A DNA stretch of 64,000 nt from Fasciola hepatica (lineage: Eukaryota > Platyhelminthes > Trematoda > Plagiorchiida > Fasciolidae): contig CANUEZ040000182.1 in the NCBI GenBank assembly GCA_948099385.1, positions 19,159,501-19,223,500 of the forward strand. The letters are read 5' to 3'. Positions 1 through 12,483 of the stretch are shown here, one piece after another. Made by a program: the position numbers and the translations under genes. Below the pieces are notes generated by a model that saw only the letters and a program-made list of their open reading frames with translations, did not search any database and had not been told where the DNA came from. The first letter of the stretch is position 1. The number at the start of each line of letters is the position of its first letter.

Positions 1-327
1 TGTTTAGCTAACCTTACCGATGTGAACACTGATGAGATGAGCAGTGAAACAGTATAACGAATTGTTTCATTAAACCAGAATTTATGCAAAGACAAGTGAG
101 AAAAGCTTATTCTGAGTTGCGTTTTGAAACGAAAAATCAAGCACATAAAAAGCAATAAGATTATAAGGCTCCCCATCAACTTTTAACATTAAATCAGTTA
201 TTTTTTCTAACTGGCACGTGGCTAACTGAAATACAGAAAGTTGAGACAACCAAAAAACGTCGCCAAATGTGAGATACGGCGATTTTGAGCAGAGATTTTC
301 ATGTTCACCCAGATAAATATTAGGGAG

Positions 328-1011
328 GTCATTTCATCTGTCTATCACACACATGAACAATTTACAAGTGAATCATACCGTTCATCTGCAGGTTGTATTC
401 CAGATCATGATATCCATGATGGTGAACTGATCAATGAAACCTCTACATCAAGATTTCCTTATGTTTACACTTGTCCAACAAATGAATTCACAAGCATATT
501 TATTCATGGATATTTGTTTGGCAAATTTCGATTATTCTTTATGCTTTCGATGTCGGAACAGTATAATCCATTTGTAAACTGTTCCAAACCCCATTATAGA
601 CTTGTTGATCAGCTTGCAAGTTGCATGCGGTACTGCTGAAGCATTAGCTTTGTCCGTGAGTAGATTCTAATCCAACTGAGATCAACTACTTCACATAAAT
701 TAGAGCTAATAAGTAATGGCCGGACAAGACTTAGATACAGTTGTATGTATTCTGAAACGGAATCGAGCCAAGTGTCACTGGTGAGCTTACTTACCATTTT
801 TCGGTTTCTGTTGAACACTTCTTTTACCTGTTTTGTAATGCAGTGCAATAGGTGTGATTTTTATGATGGGCCTAGTAGGGATCAAGCTGTTCAGGTAAGT
901 CAAAGCTAATTTCACGTGGAGTAGTAATGAAATTGTTGAAAATCACTTGCAATAATGATTTCTCAAGAAAAATTTCGATTTTCATTCATTCTGTCGAGTG
1001 AGAGGAGAGCC
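328..1011. repeat. Dispersed duplicated segment, copy 1
   Basis: This stretch is nearly identical to 17,116-17,798 in the same orientation. The copies differ by scattered substitutions and a one-base indel inside an intron. Similarity starts near 'atttcatctgtctatcacac' and stops abruptly after 'gagaggagagc'. The unit carries a 5' flank, exon 1, a short intron, exon 2 and part of the next intron of a small gene, so it looks like a segmental copy of a gene's 5' end. A frame open across 301-639 in both copies is not supported as coding: most differences between copies in that frame change the residue. Confidence 0.9.
716..894 (+). CDS. First two exons of a small putative membrane-anchored protein, copy 1 (partial)
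   Basis: Exon 1 is 716-780, starting at an ATG (MAGQDLDTVV...). The donor is CACTG|GTGAGC, the intron is 781-843 (63 bp, ending in a pyrimidine-rich tract and TGCAG), and exon 2 is 844-894 (51 bp, a multiple of three) with donor TTCAG|GTAAGT. The joined frame gives about 38 residues: a short charged N-terminus, a Cys-His-Cys patch, then a hydrophobic stretch (AIGVIFMMGLVGIKLF) that could be a signal anchor. The same splice sites, phase and frame are kept in the copy at 17.5 kb, where three residues differ (G3E, G31S, K36R). Downstream exons are not established. I do not recognise the family. A 51-bp symmetric exon is reminiscent of flatworm micro-exon genes, but that is only an analogy. Confidence 0.42.
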
Positions 1012-1894
1012 ATTGGTGAAAGCACGGAGCACTGAGCACTGAAGCTAACTTTTTGTATATCCATCAAAACCATGACTTAGTTTGCTTTTGCAATGTGAGT
1101 TTGCACCTTGATCTACATTGTCGTGGTTACCTGGTACTTCCACCGATAACAATAATGATATTGGCAGTGGTATACATTCAGACGGGCTTGGCGTTGCCTT
1201 GGTTTAATTTACAAAGGTGTACATTGTTAGCACTTGTTTCTCATATGCAGGCACAAACTCCGTGAGATATTGGTTGATTTACTCAAACCAATATCTTTTA
1301 TCCATCATACGTTCGCTGCGTAGGATTTATCTTCCGACATGTTCACTGTTAAAAGCTCATATTTTACATCAATGGGGAACTACTACTTAAGTGATAGAAA
1401 TACCAAGTTGATAACTCACCAGAATGCTGAATGTTCCCTAAGTAAAACCTGAGGTCGTGCAAGTGCGCTTCACTCTCTTTTACTTCAAAGACTAGAACCA
1501 CATTACCCTAACAAATGTTAGCTTCTTTGATATTTGTAAGTTGGTTTCAGGGACTACTCCGTACTTTCCGATTACTTCATGGAGCCTGTTGAGGAAAGTA
1601 TTCCCGGATATACATGGTCCGACATTCCGATCTTGAGCTATTTCAAGTTCAGAAAAATTGGGATTAGGGGAAACAAAATTACCACAGCTGTGAAGTCATC
1701 CGGAAACGCCACCACAGAAGATCCTGCCTATTCTCTCCATTTAAGGAGTCCACCTGATAAGGATCTTCTTATTGAATAGCGTTGCGAAGACAGCAGCCTT
1801 TTATTTATTCAGAATTAAGCAGTAGTCATTTGACCAATCATGCTTTGAAAAGTATTGCTTCTTTGAGAATAATAAAGTTTTTTATCAATTGCAT
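1012..1894. other. No recognisable gene
   Basis: A frame at 1,053-1,265 (ending ALVSHMQAQTP) could join in phase after the exon 2 donor at 894, using the AG at about 1,097-1,098. The acceptor tract is ordinary and this is only a possibility. A 66-codon frame at 1,579-1,779 has no recognisable similarity. Confidence 0.4.
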
Positions 1895-2100
1895 TTCATT
1901 CTTTAACCATGATTGACTCACTCTTTTTTATCACTTTAACTTGTGTTTTGGCACCTGAAGTGATCAAGAGAAAAATAAGTTGAATTAGTTTATCTTGTCT
2001 TTGCGATATCCTAAATAAATTTATTGGTGTTCGGCGTCCTTTTCGGTTGTTGATTACGAGATTTCAGCGCCTAAATTGTTTCAACTGGGCGCATAATCCG
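1895..2100. repeat. Divergent dispersed repeat, copy 1
   Basis: This matches 19,395-19,620 in the same orientation, with many substitutions and indels. Shared landmarks include 'ATCACTTT.ACtTGTGTT.T.GC.CCTGAA' followed by an A-rich 'AGAAA.A.AA' tract, and later a 'TTTTsGsTGTTG' stretch. The repeat family is not identified. No protein domain is visible in either copy. Confidence 0.5.
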
Positions 2101-3639
2101 GTTAGGGTTAAGAGGTTGATCACCAGATTGGTGGTTTGAGGCGAATGAAGCACTGGCTGTGGTTTTGCTCGAGAATTGGATGGATCTCAGCTTGATCAGC
2201 ATTCTTCACTTGATAACTCCTTGAAAATCCAGTAACTGCAGTGTAACGTGGCGCTTCCAGCCCGGTATCCAGTAGGGCCGTCGCTGCTAGTTTTGCTTGA
2301 TTTGATCCACAAGACTTTCCAGGGAAGACTGAAGAATCAATCTACTAGAAAGCAACCTACCTGGAGCGACCATAATGATTTATAGGTCTCACTTTAATGG
2401 GCAAATATGCAACCTCGAAGAAAAATGCTGTACTAGTCTACCGACTATCCCAAAAGCATCGAAGGTTGGCGTGGGTACAACGTAGTGTCACTTATCTGGA
2501 GATTCTACACAATTATTTGTGAATCTCGGATCGTTTGCGCTTAAATTCCGCCTACGGTATTCGCTACTGTCAGGGCAACCGGGTCATCATTCGGACTGAT
2601 CTCGCATCCAAGCATCGTGCATAATTCTCAAAATCCTTGAGGCCAACTGACTCCCTAGCAGGAGATATTCATGAAAAAGCAAATATCCTTATCATATTAC
2701 TCAATGGTTCGAAACTGGAACGCAACGCGTTTGTGTGTACCACGGTAACGTACTTAGCCAAGTCCTTCCATAAATCCTTGAGTATACTCTTGTAACAAAA
2801 ATAACTGACACTTCCCTTTCACTGAGAATTTTTCTATTTGCGGATGAGTCACAAATACCGCAAGTTGTTAACATTCTATTTTCCTCAGTCTTGTAGTGAA
2901 ACTCAACTGAGAGCACAGCCAATAGGTGATCAAGTTCGACTGTGCTCAAGCTCTATTTCAGAATCAGTCTTGAGATGGATCACCAACTGTGGCCGAAACA
3001 TCAGCTGACCACCTTTACTTGCAACAACTGGGCTTTACAAAACATGGAATACTTAAGTAAGACACATCACGTGGCTCATCGTTTTGTCAATACAATATAG
3101 ATGGAGTGCTTGCTCTGCAAGTAAGTGGCCGTTTATATCAGCTTCGAATTCTCGAGGATTTCGTGGGTTTTATTTTGGCAACGAAATTCCTCAGTGATAA
3201 ACAATCACAAAAGACCGTCGACGGCTTCTTGATGTATGTGAATGTAGCTAAACACTAAATTAGTTCCACTTATTCTGCATCATTCGGTCAACCAGTACAA
3301 GATTCACAATTGAACGATTAAAATGTGATTCAGCTACCAGTCCTTCTAAATACCAATCCCCCCAAAGACACTTTGAGCATCCTGGATATTCACATTATTC
3401 GAAAGACATATAAACCAATGGCTTTGAACACGACGAAGTACGTTCCTCAAAAAAGTAACCAGATGTTACTGGAGATGCTACTTTTTATATTCCCGTATAT
3501 CTTCATGGGTTGTTTCTTCACAATGCTCACTGATCATTCTACCGCCTCCACGGTTAGCAACTTATCATTTGGCTTTTTAGTGGCCAGTGTGACACAAACT
3601 CTAGCTGGGGACCTTAACATGAGATCGCGTGGACAAACA
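2101..3639. other. Unassigned stretch upstream of the RTE-like LINE relic
   Basis: No domain could be assigned. The longest frame (3,325-3,729) reads into the N-terminus of the endonuclease relic described next. Its first 100 residues are not recognisable. The stretch may contain the 5' region of that LINE or an older element. Confidence 0.35.
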
Positions 3640-4350
3640 GATTTTTCGAATGTGAGACTCCTCTTAGACACCGATAATCAGTGCATCGCCATGCGCACCC
3701 TCCACGACTTCAAAATCGACATCAACTGATAGTTTGGTATAAGTTTGCATAATAACGAAATTCGACGCATACAGGTCCCTCATATGAGAGGACCCTACTG
3801 GGTGTTTCATATCCGGCGGATGGAAAATTCTTAGTTTCGTGGGCTTTGATCAAATTGACCAGTCAAGCGCAATGTCTCACTCTTCTGGAGGGTAATATCA
3901 CCAAGAATCTCCATGGTACCTTTCAGGGGTAACTCATATACAGTAATTGCGATAGTAGTCTGCGTGCCGAAGACTACTTTTACAAAGATCTCGAATAATC
4001 GAAATTCCGGGCACCACATCCTAATGTGTAGAGGAGACTAGAACTTCCACTCAGTTTCCGCCGACGAGCATACACAACATACATTGCGGAAATTTGGCCA
4101 CGATGGACGGTGCGAAAATGGAGATCGTCTGATTACGTTTGCAGATCCGAATCTTCTGGTTACTGCCAAAGCTCTCTTTCAATTCTGAAGAAAGCAGTTG
4201 CCATTATGGTACTCCAGCGACCGCTGTACGAAGCACCAGATTGATTACACTTTGATGAGATCTCCCTGTGCCTGATCAGTCGAGAATTGTCAAGGCGGTA
4301 TGCCTGAAAATGCCACTAACCTTCATCACACTCGTATGATCCCACCTTAA
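3640..4350 (+). pseudogene. LINE apurinic-type endonuclease relic (RTE-like)
   Basis: Successive pieces in shifting + frames follow the order of a LINE endonuclease. The N-terminus carries NVR.LLD..NQCIAMRTLH with FKIDI after it, then EIRRIQVPHMRGPYWV and, later, FRGNSYTVIAIVV. A degraded GDFN motif is seen as CRGD*NF, followed by GRCENGDRL..FA..N.LV..A.F and finally HQIDYTLMRS (the NQIDYIL motif). The layout matches APE endonucleases of RTE-like elements, which nick target DNA for target-primed reverse transcription. Stops after FKIDIN and inside GDFN, plus several frameshifts, show that it is dead. The clade assignment rests on motif wording only. Confidence 0.7.
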
Positions 4351-4984
4351 GATCCAACTGTCGGCCAAGAGAAGGCCCAGCCGCAAAATTCGTGTTGTTT
4401 ATTTAGCGATTTCCGTCGAATCTCAGTAATCGACAAACGATATCTGATCCGAACCGGGCAGGATGCGAAATGTGCAATGCTGTGGTTATCCGTCACAGGG
4501 ACCAGCCTTGAACAGCTAGGGAAGAAATCTCTGCACAAAAAGAGTGGATCTTCAAAGATACTTAGTCACTGCTCAAGGACTAGGTGATTGGGACACAATG
4601 GTTCACTTAATTTTGTAGCCTTCTCCAGGAATATTCTCATTCAGCAAAGAACGACTGTAAACTTTAATGGTCTTTGATGGATGATACTTAAGAGACTAAA
4701 ACCTCAAGTGCAAACAACTGGACACTTTTAACACCCGTTCATTATATATCAGGATAAAGGCAAGTCAGACCTTACTTACTATGGAACGGAGGAGACCATC
4801 CTATACCGGGACTTTAAATAAAACCTTCAGGATTAGTCAGAAAGTTTAGCAAGCTATTCAATAACCATTTTTCCAAATTCAGTTGTGTAGTGTTGCCAGG
4901 AAACTACGATCGATAGGAAATCGATCGCGATGCGCCCGGTCAACAGAAAATAGCTTCTGCCTTCGAGAAAACAAAAAACGAGAA

Positions 4985-5170
4985 ATCCCCGTTGATGTCG
5001 CTAGTCCATGTAAGATCCTCAAAATCTGTCTGTCGACAAAGCTAGAACCCTTGACTTTGCTGTTCTATCAAATTTGGAAAACAAGATTTTCCCCGAATGT
5101 TTGGTAATCTCCTTTCTATTCCTTTTAAAAAGCGGGCTATAAAATCCTTCTTTTGAACCACAGGAGACTT
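4985..5170 (+). pseudogene. Possible N-terminal reverse transcriptase fragment of a LINE
   Basis: A frame reading PCKILKICLSTKLEPLTLL, then a P..W motif (FSPNVW), a possible Kkg motif (FKKAGYK) and N.R...L resembles the first blocks of non-LTR reverse transcriptases (P..ILK.c...L...L, P..W, KKG, NYRPISL). It lies about 0.6 kb downstream of the endonuclease relic on the same strand, so it may be part of the same element. No later RT blocks were found. Confidence 0.35.
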
Positions 5171-7640
5171 GAGCTTATTGGGCCATGTGTGCCCACCCTT
5201 CGATTGGTTACCTTACGCGTTTTCTGCGGCTATCTCAGTGGAACTCCCTCTCTATCCTTCCTGAAATAATCTTGCTCATCTGTCCTCCATGTTCTCGACT
5301 GGTGATGGTTAATCTAAAATGTTGTACTGCATCTGTACAGTGTGAATCCAAAGTACTTATGACTGATACTGATATAATTTGAGGAAGGAAACCTAAACGA
5401 GATGCATTCCAAACAGCTCTTACGAGGACCCCTGAGGAGAACATAACTGTGACCTCCGTGATCAGTGTAAGCGTTTACTCACTCTTCTCAAATATGTTGG
5501 ATCAAATGCTTAGTGTGAATACGCGAATTTCTATTCGTACATCTGAAGTTTGAGTTTAAGAATCACCGCTGAACGAGAGTGTTGAGGACTCTTTCCAGCG
5601 CTTTGATGGGTTTTATTGCTACTGTCAAGATAAGCTACTGAATAAGAAGAAATATGGAGGCGTGGTGGCAATCCTCGTCAAATCATTCTGAAGCTCGAGA
5701 TCTGTCGTTGTGTTTAGGTACTCTTCAAACAGTGCTGACTGTTTGGCTATTCAATATATTCCAAGACTGGCTCGTTTTAGAGGTAGAATTTCGATAAATA
5801 TATATGTAACCTCCTTTAGCTTACAGTTCGAAATCAATTCTTTGAACAATGCAACAATACCATTTCAAGTTCCTCTTTCTGATGAAAATTCATGTATTTG
5901 CTGATGTGTTCAACTATGCCAACACATATCTACTGCTTTCTTTCTGCTTACCGATTATCCGCAAATTATTTTTGACAGCAAATTTTGTGCTGGACAGAAT
6001 AATCGCCAATAAACCTCGGCTATTCTCCCTTAGATTGAAAGCATCTATTTCTACAAGCTTCCATAGTTCACTTTTTCTGCGTCTAAATATTTTTTCGTCA
6101 CTTGATCATTACTTCTTCACAGGAACGGGTTAGGTAAAATTTCTTCCTCGAAACTTTACGCCTAGAAAAATCGTTATAATAAGCTCAGCCTCTGACGATA
6201 CCTTTTGGTGATTTTCCTAATGTTCGTTCTTCGAAATTGCAGAAATCCCCAATGGTACTCAGTGGTACCTTCGAAATCTTTTGCCCAATTAAAACTCTGT
6301 TTGCTTCCGGTGGTAAGGTGACCACTAAAGTTTCTCAGAAGGTAAAATAAATGCACCAGCAAGACTCGCCAAGGTTTAACCATCAAACACTACCCGTACC
6401 TAATCAATGCAGAGGTAAAACCGTTAAATGTGTCATCTCAGCACAATTACTATCCACTTACCTTCACCCGGACGGGTCCTGCGAGAGGATAAACTGGCTA
6501 TGTGGACGCCCCGAATGACACCTGCCTGTGAGCCGTATGCGTAGAGGAACTGTTCACGAATAATCTAGGAAATAGGTACGAAGTGACCGAATGATCCGTT
6601 TATACACCTTTCTGATGTCGTTCTACCAGTCTTGTATTCCCGACGCATCCAAGTGAGTGCTACTCAGTTCAGGACAGCTAGGTTATAGGTACGAGATAGA
6701 GGCCTTATTCTGTAGTGGGTCAGATTCTTGCACCTCACACTGCTGTCTACTGGCTCCTGTAGTTTGACGCAGAAAGTTAGCGCCAGGCGAAGAACTCGCT
6801 ATGCCCTGTAAACACATCGCATTTCTTTTGTCTGGCTGCTCGTCCTAGGCCTTGTTGATATTGATGAACCTGGACGTGAGCTTCGTGTTCCAATCAGCAT
6901 AGCCCTCGAAGACGTCGTAACAAGTAAACCAGACCACCGAGGTAAGGTAGCAACAATTCATGAGAACAAAGAACCCCAAGTTTCATTGGCACACCATGAA
7001 GCTACTTTGTGGTCAGAAGACTAGACCCTACAAAGATGTCTTCGATGTACACCACCTCAACGCTAATTTTTTAGACCCAACCTGTAACTGTCCTCATGCA
7101 TTATTTGAGACTTTCAACTTTCTGCGATTTTTTACGACTTCTTTGAATTTCTCATTTGTATCACAACTACTCTTGAGTAACGGGTAATGTTGATCATGTT
7201 TTACTTGTTTTTGACTGCACCTAGGAACCATCGTTTACGCACGAAACTTGGGTCACCCGATCGACCCTGCACTCGGGAGAACCAGGCTCGGGCCTGATGC
7301 CCGCGAGCCTTTGAGTATCAGTTGTGCTTTCAATACTTTTCCATTTTTTGTGATATACAAAGGAACCCTTTCTTCTGATCCCGAATTTTAACTAGTTTTC
7401 AAGGTTAAAAGCAATCTTACAAAATATCCTTTTTCGAATTTCGTAAGGATCTCCAAGCTTGGCAGCGGGTTTCGAGCATACTCGAATGCAACCAGAAATC
7501 ATCTAAAACGTCTGTTACAGAAGGCTCATGGGCATTCTAGATGCCATAGTTCTGTTTGGAAAGCAGCTGTGTGACATCATACTGTTTCTAAAATACCGAT
7601 AGGATCATTATTATCTCCAAACTTTCGTTTGGTTTTGGAG
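5171..7640. other. No recognisable gene
   Basis: Several short frames are open, but none carries a motif I can name. A GC-richer interval at about 6,450-6,950 and another at 7,230-7,320 may be untranslated ends of retroelements. No RNA gene was seen. Confidence 0.35.
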
Positions 7641-7644
7641 AAAT

Positions 7645-8230
7645 TTGATAAAGTATCAAAGAGCACCTTGCAAAATGAATCCAAAAACTATGGCGCAAGA
7701 CCGCCACAAGAAAGTTGGTTATACAAAGAAACTAATGGCGACGTCCTCCATATTGGAGGGGTTTGACGTTTTCAGAGGCGATCGGCCTGCGAGCCCCAGA
7801 AACCGAGGAGGTGGAGTAATCACATTTATCCGTCGCAAGTAGTGCCCTCCTCCGCCTCTCATTTTAACTCGTTATGATGAAGATCCACTGAATTGCTTTT
7901 CATAGTAAGCCACCTTTTTTATAGTCCTTCTACCAACTTGTCCTAGTCCATTCTTATGTTACACCAAGTACTCTGGCTGGTGTTATCGGTCAGTTAATTG
8001 AAAGCCTTTCGAACTACTTCATTACAATTCTTGATTAGTTCTTGATCATAGTAGCAAGTGATTTCAGTATACTTGAATCATAATCTTTAACCTCCTCGAG
8101 TTTTTGAAATTTTGTGCTTTTCCCAAAGCTGCTGGATATCCTTTTGGATTCAGTGTTAGTTAATCATCCTACTAATTTCACAATATTTACACGTGCTCCT
8201 ATTAGCACTTCTGATCACTATACTTTACTT
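7645..8230 (+). pseudogene. Endonuclease domain of LINE copy A
   Basis: The open frame 7,645-7,842 ends in FDVFRGDRP....RGGGVITFIRRK, the R.DR...RGGG block of CR1/Jockey endonucleases. Further on come LIIVASDFSI (the GDFN loop with N replaced by S) and NHPTNFTIFTRAP..TSDHYTLLL (the PTR....LDL..SDH block). The catalytic aspartate-histidine pair of SDH is still readable. The enzyme would nick genomic DNA for target-primed reverse transcription. Intervening stops at 7,843 and beyond make it non-functional. Confidence 0.75.
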
Positions 8231-8889
8231 CTTTAACCGAAACATCATTGCGAAAGTTAATCTTTGACCAACTCCCTACACTTATCGAGCACTTCCTGCA
8301 AAAGAGATGGCATTCCTAAATATCTCGATAAGCTCGGGTTAATTGTAGGCTCCAATGATTTTCCTACTTTCCTCTACAGAATGCTTTCTCATGTTTTTGG
8401 TCACTTAACTGACTCTCCTAAATTATGTGTGACGTTTTTGCCCCATGTGATACCCATTATATTCGACCCGATAGGTTCTGCTTCCCCGTCTGGAAAAGGT
8501 TCCGTAAAGCTGAGGAAAGAGCTAGCAGCGTTCAGCAAAAAGCTATCCACACTCATCAAGACTGAAGTGCAAAATGTGCGTGATTTATACATAAACACAG
8601 TGCCGAGTAACAAGAACTGCTGCAAAATTTGGAAAGCCGTGAAATTTGTACTATGCTGGCCCCAAATTGAAGCTAAACTTCGAAGATTTGAATAACCTGT
8701 TCACCCGTAACTCTGCTTCCATGTTTTGAATCCCATGAACCTAACCCCGTTACACCTGGTCCTGTCTTTAGAGTTCTGGAAGAAGCCAAGTGCTATAAGT
8801 TTAGTGGTCTCGACTTTCTATTACCATCAATACTAACAATCTGCTCTTCCCAAATTACATCACATTTGACTGCCCCTTTTAATCGTTGT

Positions 8890-9480
8890 ATTGATTCGGG
8901 TTGATTCCCGATTGTTGGAGATCTGTACTCATCACACCTGCGCCCAGGAAGGGATCCAGTAAATTTCGCCTGATAGCATGCACATCTGCCTTGCTGAAAG
9001 TATTTGATAATATAATCTTCCACCACATAATTTCAGAATTTTCTTCATCGGACTTGACCAAATGTATCTACAAACCCTCTCTGTCAACCCTTGGTACCAT
9101 TCACTACTATCGCTTATACTCTTGATCACGATGGCCGCACTGTCAAGCCTCTTCTTCTTCTTCACAGTACAAATGTATTTAGTTCTCTTCATCGATGTAC
9201 TCTCCTGAATACTCTGTACAATAATGGGTAGAAGGTTACACCCTAAACACCCTTCGTGATTATTTTTCTAACCGCACACAGTTTACTTCCTTTGCGAAAC
9301 GACACTCGTATTACATTTAAGTTAACTCTGGTGTATTTCAGGTGCCACTCTGTCCTTATTTCTTTTCTCCCTTTATATTAGTGCACTCGCCATTTTACCC
9401 AATCTACCCGGTTTCGTACATGGCGATAGTGTCTTACTCAGAGGTGTCTCCAATGGAAGTGAAGGTCTAAATTTTTTTTC
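8890..9480 (+). pseudogene. Reverse transcriptase core of LINE copy A
   Basis: IPDCWRSVLITPAPRKGS followed by FRLIACTSALLKVFDNII corresponds to the P..W....I.P..K.....RPI..TS...K..E block of LINE reverse transcriptases. Then come LDHDGRTVKPLLLLHST (possibly the LD...AF block), a degraded GV..G...SLFLFSLYIS block, and FVHGDSVLL in place of YADDSVLL. The first catalytic aspartate of the YADD motif appears as glycine, so the polymerase is dead irrespective of the stops. Confidence 0.7.
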
Positions 9481-9599
9481 CAATCAGTCCGAATAAACCT
9501 GACCACTGGTGTTCTTCCTGTTCGAAAATACCTTAGCGTACCCTTCAATCTTTAGTGTGGACCACTCTACTAGACCTTTTTTGATAACATTCCGTTTCC

Positions 9600-10200
9600 C
9601 ACCATTCCTAACCAAAATCTACCCGAAGCTTGTTCCCTCCGTTACCTGGGAGTGACTCTAACTCACACCCTTGGCTGGACTAGTCACGCTGGAAGTCGTC
9701 ACCAGAGTCCGAACACCTTCTTGTCCATCATTCGGACCTCGAAAACCTAGAGTACTTTACTCACTCAAACTTCCGTTTGTAACCTCTTGTATTTTCTCTC
9801 TGTGGCTTTATTGCATTCCTACTATTTTACCCAGTTTAGAAGAAACAGATTTTGTTCTCTCCACCGAATTTCTGAAATTGCTCTCCCGTTGTATCAACGT
9901 TGGTAGAGATGTTCTCCTTGGCTCTTTCACTAGCAAGCAGGTTACATTTCGACGCAAATCATTGTCATTACTCCACACTCTCTAAAGCCGTCTCATTCTG
10001 CTCCACCCGCTCGAGATTCAGAATATCTCATTTATGCACGTCTACATACAGGAATGGCCTCGTTCCTCAACTTGTCTGCTTACTGATAGACCGCGATCAA
10101 GTAAACAACGACCTTCGTATTCACCTTCGTTGTTTTTCAAATTGCATGTACTGCTGCTTCGTTTTGCTTCCGCGCACTCATCTGCACCTTCCAATAAGTC
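9600..10200 (+). pseudogene. Post-RT region and C-terminal tail of LINE copy A
   Basis: LRYLGVTLTHTLGWTSHA is the 'ylGv.it..l.W..H' thumb block. It is followed by a region matching the 'LLY.SP..F..L...D...L.R' block (LLHSYYFTQFRRNRFCSLHR), and by SKAVSFCSTRSRFRI, YRNGLVPQL, LLIDRDQVNNDLRIHL. The last pieces are in the frame 9,900-10,247. The tail is shared with the copies at 12.4 and 18.7 kb. Confidence 0.7.
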
Positions 10201-10250
10201 CATGGGCTTTTTCTTTCGGACTCATCTGTAAATCGCACATGTGCTGAAAA

Positions 10251-11214
10251 CTCACGCCACATCAGGGGCATAAAACCGTCCATTGGCTTGACTTGGAAGG
10301 AAAATACTTAGAACTGGCGGAAAGTCTTCGTAAAAGCAGTTAGGAAGTTTGAAAATCCGTAATAACCCCTTTACAATTTATGATCAAAAGCCCAAGGACA
10401 GAGCATTTACTAACGAAATGCCCAGTCAGTGTCTGATGTGATGAACAGGCAACTGGACACGGTCGAAGTACCGTCCCACTGAGGAATGTCGAGTAGTTAT
10501 AAACCGGAGGTCAGTTGATTCGCACGGAAATCACGAATGTTTGTATATGGTCTGCCTGCATGTATTTCGACGCGATTGTATGCCTTGGGGATGGATGGTA
10601 TGCACTAATCTCGTTTGTTCACAGGTCTGGCCTTAGTTTCTTTATTCTGATGGTTGCGATGATAGCTAATGTGCGTAATCGGGCCTGTTTTCACTTGTAT
10701 AAGGCACCTGGTAAAGTATCGATTGTGATCTACTCGATGGCCGGTGTCGATCAAATGACCAAGAATCGCCATAGAAATCGTTACGGATCTACCTTGACCT
10801 ATCCAATGCTAGTAGTGTGTCATCAGAATGAATAAAACCATGGGGACTGTCAGTATCTGTACGTTTTCCTTGTTCCACGTTAGTATCAAAGGGGAACGTT
10901 CAAAAGAACTTTTTATTCCTGCGGCTTTGAAGGCATCTTTTACGAGGCCATTTAAGTTCTTATGAAGGGCTTCTGACAGGATATCCACTTTGAAAGGAAG
11001 GCTGATGAATAATATGTTCTTTTCATTTCAGCCTATCTCCTGTGTTTAAAGTCATAAAAATTGTAACTGCAAGACAATGAATTTCGGAAAACAGTTGTCC
11101 GTCTGAGCTCGTGTTTCCAATATTTGAAACTCTTCTCAAGTCAAAGGCTTCTTTTTCTGTAGGTCCTTCACGTCCCTGCAATTTTCAAGCATAGATCTGC
11201 CCAGATTGATGAAC
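10251..11214. other. No recognisable gene
   Basis: One 106-codon frame (10,515-10,835) is rich in hydrophobic residues but matches nothing I know. The stretch separates LINE relics A and B and may include their untranslated ends. Confidence 0.35.
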
Positions 11215-12483
11215 CTATGGTGGTTTTGTTGAATGAATCAATATCAAGTTGCAAAATCCATGGTTTTTGCCAACCAGTCACCACTTTCCTAATTCCCAAA
11301 TGCTTCCACACAAAATGAGAAGGAAAATCATCTTCATCCCATAGTCCCTACATCCGAAGCAGCCTTTACTTAGTCGACTTCAAGCTTATCTGAATATACC
11401 TCCATGCCCTAGTCAGTTTGCCTGCGAATTCAGCATACCCAAGCCCAGAGCTGTTGCTTGCTTAGTCCATTTTATTGCAAAATCTTCAGACCGATCCCGA
11501 TGGTCCGTCTACTATGCCTTCCTCGATTGTTACTCCGTCTTCAATTTAGTACCCCGTTCCCTTTTCCTCTTCCAGCTTCTTCTTTTCCTTCTTTGAAAGT
11601 TGGAAGCTTTCAATTGTCCCCAGCACATTCTTGCCTGGCTGCCTAACTATTTTCAGAATAGAATGTAGAAAACCAAGGTGGGGTAAAACTGTTCCATACT
11701 ATTCACCGAAAATTCCGGAACAGTCCTTCCTTATTACTTCCTACGTCTGTCGGCGACCTACCAGTTTCTTCCCAGCCTGAGATATCCAAATACGCTGATA
11801 AAGCTGCTATTTGTCAGGTTATTTCTAACCTCTTCGATTTGTTAATCTTCAGTAAAAATCTATCATGAACAGAACATTTTTCACTCTATCGGGTTTAAAT
11901 CTGGTGAAAACTGAGCCCTCTTATGTGCCTCTAATATGTTTTCAGAAATCACCATTATCCCTTCTTACAGGGTTTGTTTTACCTTATTCGAAACATTTGT
12001 TTAGAGTGAGCTCTGTCAAGTACATGGGTTTTAACTCTGATAACAGGTAACTATGAACACCTCACATTGAAGAATGTGTTAGAAAACTTTGAAGACTCTC
12101 CATACAAGTACGGACACTCAGACTGTTTTTGGAAACTGTAGTCAGCTATTTCCATGTTAGCTTTCGAATATGTTTCTCTTATCCTGCTTTGCTGTCCCTT
12201 TACAATTTGTGTTAGCCTTCTGAAACAGGATCTTCAAGCCTTGGTCCTTGGCTTGCTAAATATGAGTCTCAATACAATAATTCTCACTGATACTCTGTTG
12301 ACTGTACTCGTGGATCAGCATATTGAGTCTTGTTTGAACATAATCTACATGTTATACCCGGACCCTATTCATCCACCGTACACGGACTTGTCCTTTTGTC
12401 ACTCCCATTCGGCCACTCGTTCTACATTCCATCACCTTTTCCTCGAGAATAAATCCGTACACAAATTGTTCTATGCCTTATAG
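11215..12483 (+). mobile_element. Degraded CR1/Jockey-type LINE, copy B (RT to C-terminus)
   Basis: The order on the + strand is: QPVTTFLIPKCFHTK (P.pK block, about 11,270), PSQFACEFSIPKPRA (the QFAY block), FLDCYSVFNLVPRSL (LDYSSAFN.VPR block, about 11,520), LPTSVGDLPVSSQ with ISKYADKAAICQ (the YADD active site with the second Asp replaced by Lys, about 11,780), and then the LLCC.....VSLLKQDLQAL block. The copy ends in HPPYTDLSFCHSHSATRS.F. It is 5'-truncated, with no endonuclease found. The stops and the YADK change make it inactive. It is the same family as copies A and D. Confidence 0.72.

Larger units (their letters stand above)
7645..10250 (+). mobile_element. Degraded CR1/Jockey-type LINE, copy A (EN, RT and C-terminal tail)
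   Basis: This is the fullest LINE relic in the window. The parts lie in order on the + strand: endonuclease (7,645-8,230), linker, reverse transcriptase (about 8,900-9,480), then a post-RT region ending in a tail of the type TRS.FRI....YRN.LVP.L..LL.DR..V..DLR. The same tail is present in the LINE relics ending at 12,483 and 18,787, so the three belong to one family. Frames change many times and stops are common. No poly(A) tail or target-site duplication could be identified. The length of about 2.6 kb is that of an element missing its 5' region. Confidence 0.78.

Noticed and set aside
301..639. 112-codon ORF conserved in both duplicated segments
   Set aside because: The frame is open in both copies because they are nearly identical. 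Most differences change residues and no motif is seen. The spliced small gene is the better reading of the unit.
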